DNA of 64,000 nt, taken from contig VWZF01003025.1 of assembly GCA_013396755.1 (NCBI GenBank), forward strand, positions 1,365,002 through 1,429,001, read 5' to 3'. The stretch comes from Sclerurus mexicanus (Eukaryota; Chordata; Aves; Passeriformes; Furnariidae). Below the pieces are notes generated by a model. It had not been told where the DNA came from. It ran no database searches and was given only the letters and a program-made list of their open reading frames with translations. The translations under genes and the position numbers were made by a program. This document shows positions 1 through 11,932 of the stretch, in pieces. How positions within the stretch are numbered: the first letter of the stretch is position 1; every line of letters begins with the position of its first letter.

Positions 1-2431
1 TGCATCCCTTTCCCTTTAGAGCAAATACCCACGAGAAGCATTTCAGTAACAACTTCTTATGTCTCACATCATTTTGTCATGCTCATTTTACAGTTGTTTT
101 ATCCCACCGTTTGCATTAGGGTACAAATTCTTTGGGATAAAGCCCAAAGATATATAAAGCCCTATAGATACTACTGATATATGTGCTAAAAAAAAAGTGG
201 TGCCACTCAAATAGTGAAATGATTATTTTTTTTTTTAATATATGTGAAGTTTGTTTGGGAACAACACTACATTATCACAATGTGAATTTGGTGACCATGA
301 AATAACCAATGTGGGCTGAGGCTTTGTATTTAGAGAAGCAAAAGGATTCCCAAGTGCACTTAACTTTAGTTTTTTGCACTCAGTGTAGAGTTCCAACTTT
401 GTTGATTTACTGCCGGGAATGTTTTTGCCATTTCAGCATCTGGGAGCCTGGCTGTTAAACGATCAATATTTATTATTAAACACAGAGAAACATTTACCAA
501 ACTCTCCTTGGCGATTTTCCTGCCATACCTTTGACACGCCTTTGTTAATGAAAACTGTATTGCTTTTCAAAATTGCTCAATGTATTTCCAGAAAGGAGGA
601 GAGCAGAAGAGACTTTTCTAGTTCCAAACATTCCAAAATTAGGCAGATACAATAAATAGTCCTTATCAAGTAAAAAATTTCATATTAGCATAGGACATTG
701 TGATATTACCTCTCTTAATTAGAATTAAACTTTTCATTTTTTGTCAAAAGAAGAGTCATTCTGAGCCATGTCAATGGAAATCCATGGGAAAAATCCCATT
801 TCCTTTCCTGAGGAGCAGGGTCTCATAAGTATCTGTTTTTTTTGTTCCAAGGTTTTCTGAGTGGTTCTTTTTCCTCTGTTCTTTGCTGTAAATTAATAAA
901 CTGTTTAAACCTTTCTTGGTGCCATCTGATATTTCAGGGGCTGGTATTAATAGACTTGTCATTCCTTCAAATTTCACAACACAAGTGAAACAGTTCATCT
1001 TTTCATCTTTTTTTTCATGCATAAAAAGATTGTTGCTTATTAAAAAGGACCATATTCCAGATATCTGCTATCAAGGGCAGATTGGTGACTTTTTAGTGTC
1101 ACACAAATGCTCATCTTAGCTTTTGTAAAATCTTACTCCAAAAAACGTTAATAGTATGTGCAATGTCCATTTCTTTTATGAAACTGGAGAAGTATGGATT
1201 TTATAAAACTGGAAAAATATGGATTTTCTGCACAATCAAGTATCTCAAGGGTGTGTGCTTCCTGTGAGACTGTTTTGTCTGTCCAATTAAACATCTCATC
1301 GGGTTTGGGCAAATTCTGGGCTTGATTTTAATTACAGGGAAAAAACATATAAGAGTGCTTCATGCCTATGAAAACCCCCTTTTGACTTCAATCCAAGTTT
1401 CTCTCCTTGTATGTTGTTTATAATTCTGTAAATAAAATGGCTTCTTGTATATAGAGATGTATATATATCAGGAGCTAAATTTGTGATGTATGTGAGTCAG
1501 CACTTAGACTTGTTCTGTCTCTTATGTATTTTAGAGCTGAGGCTCCTCAAGAATCCCATTTTGAGCTCTAAACAAAGGTCATTTAGATAATTAAAGTCCA
1601 GCTAGACATGGACTAGTTTGCATATGTGGAATTCTTGAGGAAGTTCTCTGTTTAACCAACACCTTTCAGCCCGTTACAGTGAAGACACTTTTCCCTTTCC
1701 CTTTCCCACCTGTTCCGTGCTGTTCCCTGTATGAGCAATGGTGGAAATCTAAGGAATTAATTGAAGGTCCCACTGCATTCATGTGGAATGTGGCAGGAAC
1801 CCACCAACTAACAGTGTACCTAATGTTTTGAGATGAGAGGAAGAAGCTGATCCCTTGACATTTCCCTTGGATTAGCATCAGGAGAAGAACGAGTGGGAGA
1901 GGAGTTTTGCCGTGCAGCACACTCAGTGGTGCACAACCCCTTGGAATCAGGAGCCTGCTGGGATCCTCACAGAGAAGCCCTCAGAGATGACCCAGCCACG
2001 AGCCCCCCAACCTTCCTAAATGCCTGAGTGACAGGCAAGGCTGACATCACCTCCTCACACTTGCTTTGACTCTCTCTTTGCAACAGGGGAGTTTCGAAGG
2101 TGAGAAATGTGGCATTTGCTGCGAATCACGGAGAGAGAAGGTCAGAAGTGTGTGGCTGTGTATTTACTAAAAATCCAAGGGCTTTAGGAACTTCACGGAG
2201 ATACAAAACTTTAAGAATTTTACTGGCTCTGCAGGGATCAAGATAACCTGCAAGTCAGTCTTGCAGAACTATCGTGAATGTTACCAGCTGAGGTAGAAAG
2301 TTTGCCCCTCTCTCCTGTACTGTGCTGGCCAATGGATTTGGAAGGAGAAGAAAATCCCTGATGATGTTTTTATTTGGTTCTTAAAAGGAAATCAGGTACA
2401 CAGCTCAGTTATGAGGGCACCGAGTTTTCAG
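1..2431. other. Non-coding, unique sequence
   Basis: A/T-rich unique sequence with stop codons in all frames at short intervals. Apart from the small duplication at 1175-1225 and an AATAAA on the plus strand near 1430, nothing was recognised. Confidence 0.5.
1175..1225 (+). repeat. Tandem duplication of about 25 bp
   Basis: Two adjacent copies, tttatgaaactggagaagta and onward, then ttataaaactggaaaaatat and onward, each ending tggatt. A small local duplication with a few substitutions. Confidence 0.7.
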
Positions 2432-2602
2432 AGAATCATCATAGAATGGCTTGGGCTGGAAGGGACCCCAAAGCTCAGCTCATCCCACCCCCTGCCACGG
2501 GCAGGGACACCTTCCAGCAGCCCAGGGTGCTCCAAGCCCCGTCCAACCTGGCCTTGGACACTTCCAGGGATCCAGGGGCAGCCACAGCTTCTCTGGGCAA
2601 AC
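2432..2602 (-). mobile_element. CR1 LINE 3' fragment
   Basis: On the minus strand the stretch reads as the CR1 3' end: it passes through a segment like TGCCCCTGGATCCCTGGAAG and ends with GGGTCCCTTCCAGCCC and a tail resembling the CR1 octamer. Heavily 5'-truncated, as usual for CR1. Confidence 0.85.
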
Positions 2603-5600
2603 TGGGCATTCTGCAGTGCCCTTGTTTGCATCTATGGAGCTACTTCCTTATTTTTGAAAGAGAAGAGGAGGAATTCCAAAATTAATTCCAACACCAGCTG
2701 GTTTAGTTGTGGTTTTTGGTTGCCTTTACATGTGACTGGTGGAGGTAAGTTCCCTTCAGAATGAGGGTGTTGATTAGAGGGGTCCAGCTGGCCAAGCAGC
2801 TCAGTTGGGCCAGTAAAGCCCAACTTTTATATTGTAAAGCCTTAGCAAATACTCTTCCTGCATGGGGGACATTATTCCTGGAGAGGCTTTTTGCAGTTTT
2901 TTCAAACACTTCACTACAGGAACATTTGTTGTCTTCTTTCCCAGTCACAAGGCTGGAATCCTGGGATTAATCATTCTTAGCCTAAATCCTCCAGTCACAG
3001 TCGTCTCGGTTAAAACTGTGCCTTCACAACGGTCCCAATTGATTTTGCCACAAGGAGGAAAATATCCTTTGGGAGCTCTTGCTAATTCAAGTGACTCAAA
3101 CCAGCTCACTCCAAACAGTTGTGCTGTTTATTCACCCAGAAGAACATATGAAGGCCTTTTCCTCTGGGAGTTACCTTAATTTTCCTGCTTTTCTGAAACT
3201 TTAAGCTCGTGCTTGACCCAGATACCTCAAGTTCAGAGCTGGGAGACACAGCATCCCTCTATCCATAAAACATGACTGTGCATCCCACTCTTCTTCCCTT
3301 CCCAGCTTGGGATAGCTCTGCCGAAGAGACTGTTATCCTTGTGAGACGAACCACAATCCAATTCTGCCAACTTGGTCAAAAATAAGACCAATTTAGCATA
3401 GGAAAGTCAATAATGGTGGCAAAAGAAGCAGTCAGTTTTTATTTCTTATTAGGATACTTGTTAGTAGCCTAAATGTAGAATCAGGAGTAAGTGTGGGCTG
3501 AAAAAACCACCTCAGCCACAGGATTTAACCTGTTACGATTACTGAAATTATGTTTATTTTCATGAAGAGAAGGCAGAGGAACATGTCAGGATGCTTTCCG
3601 AGCACTTTAATTAGAAACTGATGAAACACTTCTAGGCATTTTTATGACACCTTTGTGTAATATAAGGGCTTAGATAAAAGCCAATATAATAGTCTGCTCT
3701 TTGCCCGGTGTTCAGGAATGCCAGGACATGTGTCTGTGCTCATTCCAGAGCCTGTTTGTGCTGCCTTGGGAAGTCAGGACCCCTCCCCTTTGACAGTTCT
3801 GGTTTTTCCAGGGTTTGACTCATCTCAACAGCATTCCATGTCATGCCATCAATCCATCTCCTGTTACTATGTGGATTTTGTTTGTGTCATCCTTAATGTA
3901 CATCCTTTGAGTCCACTATTACATTTAATTTTTTTTATTTGATTTGGTTTTGGGGCCCTACAGTATTAAAGATGCCAAATTCCAAAATACGTCTGACAGT
4001 ACCAAGTGTAAACTCTTTGTAAATGTTGTTTCTCGTAGGGAGCTGCTTTTTGATATTAAATCCTACTTTTCCTTTCTCATTTTAGCTAAAATCAACATTA
4101 TTTTAAAGGCAGTACTTTTGAAGCTTGGTAGTGAAAAATAATTTTCCCATTTTTTAATTTAAATTACTTTTAAAAGGGGTTAATCCTTTCTTCTGTCTTT
4201 CCCCACCCAAGTCTAGTGCCAGATACCGGCAAGGAAATGGGATTTCAAAGGTGTTGTATCCAGACTTCCTTTACGGGGATGGGGGAAAAAATATTTTACA
4301 TTTTAAGTGGCGAATTTGTTTAACTTAACTTGATAAAAGCCAGAACTGGTGACAAGATGATTTAATCCAGCCCTTGCTAACAACTCGCAGACATTACTAG
4401 TGTGTCAAAACAAGGCTGCTGGAGGCATTCTGGCGTCAGGCTGGACTGATAACTACAATGCAGGCAAACAGCTTTTTGGCAGCTCTTTTATTCCTGAAGG
4501 CTGCTGATTAAAGGGAGCTTGAGCTACTGGTTTGTTTTTTTTTTTGGTCCCTCCAGGTATTTTCATTCACATGCCCTTTTCTTTTTGTTCACAAATAGAA
4601 AGGTAAATATTTTAAAATTGATAGAAATGAAAACCCGGCAGCCTGTGTCTTGAGCAGATGTGAATTGGAATTGTAGATTTGGGGTTTCTTCTGCGGTGAG
4701 GCTGCTGTGCCTCTGCCGTGATCCGCAGCTCAGGTATATCATTCAGCTAAAGAATTTTGGGGTATTTCACTTCTGTCTTGGGCCACCTCCTTCAGGAGAT
4801 GTGTGTATGATCAAAAAGCCTAGATTTGATATGGAAATAAATTTTTTGTCATTTCAACAGATATAAAGTGACATTTACTGACATATATACATATGAATAT
4901 TTTTTATGGATGATGTTGGACTTGAATCTTCTTCCCTTGATTTTGGAAACCTGTTGGACCCAACCACAAATGCTACGCAAAACCTTCACTTTTGATCTGA
5001 AATAGAAATGCCATTGAATTTTAAACTGTACTTTCTCCTTCCCCAGTTCTGTTTGGTGTGTTGATAACGTCCAAGGATTTCTCCTGGAAGCAAAGAATTG
5101 GGAACTGAAACTTTTCCCTTCGATTTCCACCCTGTGCTCACTCAGAATACTCAGTGAAAGCGCTGCTGTTTGGTTTGCACGCTTTGCTACTCATAAAGCG
5201 TGCTGCTTTGATTGCTTTTTTAATTGCTTTGCACATCTTGTGTCAGAGAGGTGTCTGTAAAACGGCAAGGAGGCTTTGCCTGCTAGAAATTGAAGGTTGA
5301 AACCCCAAGCCCTGAGATGCCTGAGAGGTGGATTTGGTCACGTTCTTCTTCTCCCCAGAACGGCACAGACAGGTAAGGAGCCGATTTGGGGAGGGGATCC
5401 ATGTGCTTGTGTAGACACCTGCTGTTCACAGTGCTGCAGCCCCTTCTCCTGCTGAGCTGGAGTGGGCAGTGCAGGAACAATGTTCTTCTACATCCATTGG
5501 CCCGTTTGAAGTGCTGCTTTAACACCCCAGAGCTGTTTTCCGAAACTGAGAACAACTGCTCTTGTCTAGTAATGTGTTTGTGTGTTTTGTGCTCCAGAGC

Positions 5601-5869
5601 CTGAGCACAGGAACCTGTTGCTGTTCTGGACGCGCTGGTGTGAGCAGGACACCCAGGGCAGCCACAGCAGGAGCAGAGGGGGTGAATCACACTGTTGTAG
5701 AGCAGCAACTGGGGATTTATGCATATAAGGTGTCACCGGATACCTGCCCTGGTAATCTGAATTATTTCCCAAAACTCATTCAGAACTAACTCAGGAATAT
5801 GAATCAGACAGGTCTGTAAAATGTAAGTCTATACCAGGCAGTGAGCGCTGCGCCAGCTCTGGGCCCCTC
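2603..5869. other. Non-coding, unique sequence
   Basis: No exon with family similarity or credible splice signals was found. Short ORFs here lack any domain pattern. Confidence 0.5.
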
Positions 5870-6271
5870 GAGATACTGAGGGGCTGGAGCAGCAGGAGGG
5901 GCTGAGGGAGCTGGGGGGGCTCATCCTGGAGAAAAGGAGGCTCAGGGGGGACCTTCTGGCTCTGCAGCTCCCTGACAGGAGAGGGAAGCCGGGTGGGAAT
6001 TGGGCTCTGCTCCCAGGGAACAGGGACAGGAGGAGAGGGAACAGCCTCAGGCTGGCACAGGGCAGGGGCAGGTGGGACAGCAGGAGGAATTTGTGCCTGG
6101 AAAGGGTGGTCAAGCCTTGGAAGGGGCTGCCCAGGGAGGGTTGGAGTGCCCAGCCCTGGAGGTGCCCAAGGCAGGACTGGCCGCACTCAGTGACAAGGTG
6201 GGCATCGGGCACAGGGTGGGGTCTGTGGGCTGGGAGGGCTTTTCCCACCTTAATGACCCTATGATTCTATA
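5870..6271 (+). mobile_element. CR1 LINE 3' fragment, about 400 bp
   Basis: Sense-oriented CR1 3' region starting with a segment like GGGGCTGGAGCAGCAGG and ending with CTATGATTCTATAAT, the octamer tail. It shares long near-identical blocks with the inverted copy at 8630-9530 and the copy at 15155-15322, so they belong to one subfamily. Confidence 0.9.
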
Positions 6272-7770
6272 ATAACTCAGTGGAGTGAAATGCAGAAATT
6301 ACTTAAATTGACAGAGACGAAATCACAGGGGAAACGCTGTAGACAACACTTGGCAAATCTTATTTTGCTGTGCCTGGTTTTCAAGTGAACAGGTCCTTGT
6401 GTTTTAAATTGTAGGGACACCAGTAATAACTGATTACATGGCTGCAGATGTTGCATCAGTAGTCACAGATTTAAAGATAACTCCTGATATTGTCTAAGGG
6501 CATAATCGTCTTCATTTTCCATTCTCATTGCTATTTATATGTATGTGAAATATCCCATCTCAACACTGCACTGCACATTTACATTCTAAAGTCTAATATA
6601 TGTCAAATCGCTGAACAAAATGCAAAAGATGTGTCAATTCTGTGGCACATAAAAAAGAAGAAGTGAAATGGGCTCTTTACTTGTACTCTTGACTTACCCA
6701 TTGAAGCATTTGAACTGGCAGACTCCTTCTAATCCCCTGACAGCACCTGGAGGGGTGCTGGTGGGACACCAAAGGGACGGTGGGAGGATATGACACATGA
6801 CACTAGGGCAAGATCTGAACTCAGACAAATGAAATCTGTCAGCCAGCTCCTCAAAGCCTGCCACAGTTCTTATCACTGCTTGGTTGAGCTGGCCTGATAC
6901 ACAGACTTATTGTATTATTCAGCTGGTTTGATTTTCCTTTTTATGACAACCTTACCCTGGAGACCATCCATCTCCTTGCAGTGTTGGAGAACGACTCTAA
7001 CTGAATGATATTTCAATATAATTTATAATCCTATAGTGTAAACAGAAGTGATGGTTGCTTCTAACCACTGTGAAGAATTCCAATAGGTGTATTTGGACTC
7101 TTGTTTCTTGGAGGGTTGGAAATAGTTTGGATTTGGGAAATTTAGCTTAGGGTAGTAAGTCTTATAGCAGAAAAGCTATGAAATACCCTGAAAAAGGCAG
7201 GATTTTTTTCCAAATGTGCCCAGGCAGCTAACGGTGCACGTGAACAACTACAGCTGCAACAAACTATTTGCCAAAAATTCAAATGGTAGTTATTATTACC
7301 AGCTTTCTGGATAATGTACTGAAATGAAAGGCTCAGCAGTGAAAAGTTGAGCTCAGTGAAATATTTGAAAGAATTCAGACAGGGCTGCCTTCAGTAAAAC
7401 AGTGTAAGAGCACGGGAGTGTGCTCACTCCTGGCTGGGAGAGATGGTCCAGAGGGGCTTCCTTAGGAAGGGCAGGGTGCTGGAGAGTGTTCCTAACATTT
7501 GTCAGAACTATCTTTCATTCCTTCATGTTCAGAATGATCCGTCTGTGAACGGGATGTGCAGCACCTTAAAAGCAGAACTATGATCAGCCGTGACATCCCC
7601 CAGACTGATGAGCTATTTCGGTTTTCACTCCTCCCACGAGCTACGTCTTATTTCTGTTCTGATTACCTTTGGGTCAGAGCTATAATAGTATTTCCCAGGA
7701 ATTTGGTTGATCCATCCTTTTTAATTACATAAAGGAGCCAAAAAACAGGAGCCAAATTTAGTGTTTATAT
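6272..7770. other. Non-coding, unique sequence
   Basis: Unique A/T-rich sequence between two CR1 fragments; nothing recognised. Confidence 0.5.
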
Positions 7771-7931
7771 AAGCTGTGGCTGCCCCTGGATCCCTTGAAG
7801 TGTCCAAGGCCAGGTTGGACGGGGCTTGGAGCACCCTGGGCTGGTGGAAGGTGTCCCTGCCCATGGCAGGGGGTGGCACTGGATGGGCTTTAAGGTCTCT
7901 TCCAACCCAAACCATTCCATGAGTCTGTGAA
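7771..7931 (+). mobile_element. CR1 LINE 3' end fragment
   Basis: Starts AAGCTGTGGCTGCCCCTGG and ends with AAGGTCTCTTCCAACCCAAA and a CCATGAGTCTGTGA tail, the classic CR1 3' end in the plus orientation. Confidence 0.9.
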
Positions 7932-8039
7932 ATAATGAAAAATAAATTTTATCATGTGGAGCCTTGTTGGTTAGGTTTCAATACATTTTTGAAATATGCC
8001 ATATAAAATTCTTTAATGAAGCAGCCTGCAAGTCGACGT

Positions 8040-8345
8040 TTTATTTCTCTTTTTATTAATACAGTTACATGTGTAAAGTACAAAGAGAGGCAATGTACAA
8101 AGGCTGTAACTGAACTAGAAGTGTACAATATAGCTCGGTCGTAATCCTATTAAGTAATTCTATTTGCTGATGCAATACAAGGCAAGTCAAGAATACACAG
8201 TCTTTTTTGTACACATGTCAAATGGCTCTATAATAATTCAAATGCTGACAGCTGGCATTGTTGTCTGACTGGCAAACAAAGCAACTATTTCGGTGTTTGA
8301 TCTGGTTTTTTTATTGCGACTGTGTAAAATGACATATTGCATCAA
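8040..8345 (-). other. Possible minus-strand 3' UTR end
   Basis: Read on the minus strand, about 300 bp of non-repetitive A/T-rich sequence with several TGTA motifs ends in two AATAAA hexamers (8052-8057 and 8040-8045) 12 bp apart. This looks like the end of an mRNA, but no coding exon is recognisable to its right before SLC7A9. It could be the terminus of a non-coding RNA or chance. Confidence 0.25.
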
Positions 8346-8629
8346 ACATTTATAAAAAACGGGAAAAGTTTTTCTTCTATTCTATGTTCAAGTGAACTAA
8401 CAAGTACTGGCACATTCACATTTAGCAACACGTAATCAACAACCATTAAAGATAAATACCCCTCCTGCCTGGATCTGGCAATTTTCTCTGACCAAAGGTG
8501 AAAGGTGTTCTGTTTTCCAACTCTGTTTCTTGGTCTTGGTTTAGTTAACACAAGCAGCCCAAAAAGAAATGGGTTTCTTGAAGACCCTGTTTCAAGCTCT
8601 TTGCCATTGCTCTGTTCTTATATGTTAAA

Positions 8630-9530
8630 TCACAGAATCACAGGGTCATTAAGTTTGGAAAAGCCCTGCCAGCCCACGGAGCCCACCCTGTGCCCGATGC
8701 CCACCTTGTCACTGAGTGCCACGGCCAGTCCTGCCTTGGGCACCTCCAGGGCTGGGCACTCCAACCCTCCCTGGGCAGCCCCTTCCAAGGCCTGACCACC
8801 CTTTCCAGGGACAAATTCCTCCTGCTGTCCCACCTGCCCCTGCCCTGTGCCAGCCTGAGGCCGTTCCCTCTCCTCCTGTCCCTGTTCCCTGGGAGCAGAG
8901 CCCAATTCCCACCCGGCTTCCCGCTCCTGTCAGGGAGCTGCAGAGCCAGAAGGTCCCCCCTGAGCCTCCTTTTCTCCAGGCTGAGCCCCATCAGCTGCTC
9001 CTGCTGCTCCAGGCCCTCCATGTCTTTGATGTCTTTGATGTCCCAGAACTGGACACAGCACTGGAGGTGCCCCAGCAGTGCCAGCACAGGGGACAGTCAC
9101 TGCCCTGCTCCTGCTGCCACACCACCTCTGGCACAGCCCAGGTGCCACTGCCCTTCCTGCCCACCTGGGCACACCTGGGCTCATGTTCAGACAGTGATGA
9201 CCAGCACCTCCAGGTCCTTTTCCAGCTTCCCAGTCCCTCTGCCCCCAGCCTGGAGCTGCAGGAGGCAGGACCCAGCACTTGACCTTGTCGACCCTCCCAC
9301 TGTTCACCTCATCCCATGGGTCCAGTCTGTCCAGATCCCTCTGCAGAGCCTTCCTGCCCTCCAACAAAACAACTCTCCTGCTCAACTTAGTGTCATCTAT
9401 GAACTCACTGAGGGTGCCCTCAATCCCCTCATCCAGATCATCACTAAAGGCATTAAACAGGACCAGCCTCAATACTGAGCCCTGGGGATCCCCACTAGTG
9501 AGCAGTCACCAACTGGATGTGGCACCTTCA
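8630..9530 (-). mobile_element. CR1 LINE fragment including part of the reverse transcriptase ORF
   Basis: About 900 bp on the minus strand, the longest CR1 copy here. Its upstream part translates to LFNAFSDDLDEGIEGTLSEF followed by IDDTKL and RDLDRLDPW, the end of the CR1 RT domain (normally FADDTKL, with the second catalytic Asp retained in the YADD-type box). The reading frame is then broken. The 3' part matches the copy at 5870-6271. Confidence 0.9.
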
Positions 9531-11055
9531 CTCCTGTGTCACTTACCTCTTGCTGTGATTAGAGAAGAATAATCACCAAAGCTCCGAAATGTCTTTTTTT
9601 TTCTCTGATTTTAAAAGAGTAAAAAGGGATTTCTGGGGAAAGGATGGTCACCGAATGCTCCAAGGAGACATTCCCACATCACTCGCAGTAGGTTGGGCAC
9701 TGATGCCAGGCAGGTTCGGAAAAGTTAACTCACTGAGCAAACAAAGTCAACAGATCTCTTGATTATTTGACATTTATATGCATTTGGACGGCAAAGCTCA
9801 GCTCTTGGTAACTGTTACACGTCCATGCATTTGTCTGGTGAGTGTAAATCTTCTTCACAGCCTTCCTGAAAGACCTTTCATAGTTTTGTGCTGGGTTTTC
9901 TCTCAAAATAGTCTCAGCAACATACAAACTTCAGGAAAATTGCGTTTAGAGTTAAAATTATTAACTGGTAAAGCAGAGACAAAATCAACAGGGCTGAGAG
10001 TTGCTTTAAGAAGGAGGTTTTGATTCAATCTTTTCTCTTACTCTGTCTTAGACTAACTTTTGAGCCAGCAATAAAATGCGACCAGTATTTCAGCCACCCA
10101 GAGTTTGAGAATTTAACCTCTCCATTTCCCTTTGCTTTTCAAAGATTTCCCTGAAACAAAAATGCCTCACTTCGGGTCACAAATCAAAATATATTAAACT
10201 TCTGAAGTTCTAGAATTGATGAGGGAAAAGCGGCAAGTTTTAGTTTTAATTTGATCTGAATAATTTTTCTTAGTTTTTATTGCCTGGTTCAGTAGCTGAA
10301 TCAAAAAATAAATTATTCAAACAGCTCTAATGATACTCTCCTTCAGGACAAAGATTAAGCCATACTGTTCCCTGAAGAGGTGCTAATAACTCTGCTGACC
10401 AGGAATGGCAGGAAGCCTCTTAGCACAGAAGCAAAAATTAGGTATATAGTGTGTTTTATTAGAGAAAATAACATGTTAAAGGGACCCACCCCCCCGGCTT
10501 ATTTGTCTGGAGAACAGAATCTGTAGAAAAAATAAAATTGTTTTGCTTATGAACCACAACTTGGCCAAGGGAAAGTTTATATATTTTGTCTTTCCATGAA
10601 AATCCATAAAATACCATAAAACACCACTTGTGAGGAAAACTCTTTCCATCTTGTCTAGGAGAGCTGGTGCATTTTTGCGTGAACATTCCACAGCCAAGAA
10701 TAAGCTGAAGCTTCCATAGCCTGGAGTGACAACATAGCAGAATATGTGTGGGATAGAGCAAATAAATCCAGTTTTATCTCAGGTTTTGGGAGCATTTGTC
10801 TACGTCATTTTGCTGCTTTCTCTCTGAAACACACCTGAAACTATTCTATGTATGTGTCCTAGTTCAGCAGGTGGGACCAGTTATCACTGTGTGGGGGTGA
10901 TCAAAGCTATGTATTCTACCCCCTCTATTCATTTCCCAAAAACAATGGACNCCACAGTATGGAAGACTGTCGTGTGAAGGGCTGGTTTTATGGAGGATGT
11001 TATAGGGAGGGCACTGAGCATTTCAGGAATATTTGAGGGAAGGGCAGGATTTGCC
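9531..11055. other. Non-coding stretch with one undetermined base
   Basis: Unique sequence between CR1 copies. A single n is at 10951, so the assembly is locally uncertain there. No gene recognised. Confidence 0.5.
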
Positions 11056-11181
11056 CCATCCCTGGAAGTGTCCAAGGCCAGGTTGGACGGGGCCTGGAGC
11101 ACCCTGGGCTGGTGAAGGTGTCCCTGACCATGACAGGGGGTGGAATGAGATGAGCTTTAAGGTCTCTTCCAACCTGAACCT
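11056..11181 (+). mobile_element. CR1 LINE 3' end fragment
   Basis: Contains CCTGGAAGTGTCCAAGGCC and AAGGTCTCTTCCAACCTGAA in CR1 order. Only the last 125 bp of the element is present. Confidence 0.85.
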
Positions 11182-11784
11182 GCAGCCTGGGAGTGCAGGA
11201 GTAGGCAAAGGAAGAACAGGATAGTGGGATAGAGGAATGCTGTAGGGATTGGATCTACAGGATAGGAATGCAGCAGTGGGGAACGTGGGCTTGGCTGTTA
11301 ATTTGAGAGAGAGGAGAGGTGTCATACAACAGCATCAAAGTCCTAATTCAAGGATTAATCTTTCTAAAAATAGACCAGTACTCCCATCTTTGTACTGGGT
11401 TTGGTGTTTATCTGCATTGAGTAAATGAGGTAAGAACCAAAAGCCATGCTGTTGAGGGCATATGGATTTAAAAGAAAACAAAAAGGAAAGACAGCAAAAT
11501 GTTCTTACGTACCCTGTGGTTCCCCTTTGGCTGCTGTGAAGGCACAGTCACATTTGGGTTTTGGTTTCCCTCACCAATGAACATCTCCTCTCTCAATGTG
11601 CACATACATGCTCCTTGCATTTCACGTTCTCCTGCAGAGCTCCATGAAATACAACACTGGGCAACTTCCCACAGTTGGAAAAACCTTCGCAAATCCACAG
11701 AGGGGCAGCAACTGAGGAGCCCAGAAAGGGCAGCGGTCTAGCGGGCACCCCAGCCAAAGCACCACGTGTTCTGCAAAGCCACAG

Positions 11785-11932
11785 GGAGCTGGTTGGAGCA
11801 CTGAGCAACCTGGTCCAGCGGGAGGTGGCCCTGGTGTGGTGGCGCATCCCCCTCCCCCCCCCACCGTGGCAGGGAGGTGGAGGAAGATGAGATTTAAGGT
11901 CCTTTCCAACCCAAACTGTTCTGTGACCCTCG
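11785..11932 (+). mobile_element. Diverged CR1 LINE 3' end fragment
   Basis: GTTGGAGCACTGAGCAACC, a C-rich run and AAGGTCCTTTCCAACCC with a TTCTGTGACCC tail follow the CR1 3' order. It is more diverged than its neighbours, probably an older subfamily. Confidence 0.75.

Noticed and set aside
5829..6248. Overlapping ORFs of about 130-140 codons
   Set aside because: They are frames through a GC-rich CR1 3' fragment.
8690..9478. 262-codon plus-strand ORF
   Set aside because: It lies antisense across the CR1 copy; the CR1 reverse transcriptase reads on the other strand.
10850..10960. Possible retroviral LTR edge (starts like TGTCCTAGTTCAGCAGG)
   Set aside because: Only a vague resemblance to avian LTR starts. 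No matching second repeat, primer-binding site or internal region was found, and an n lies within it.
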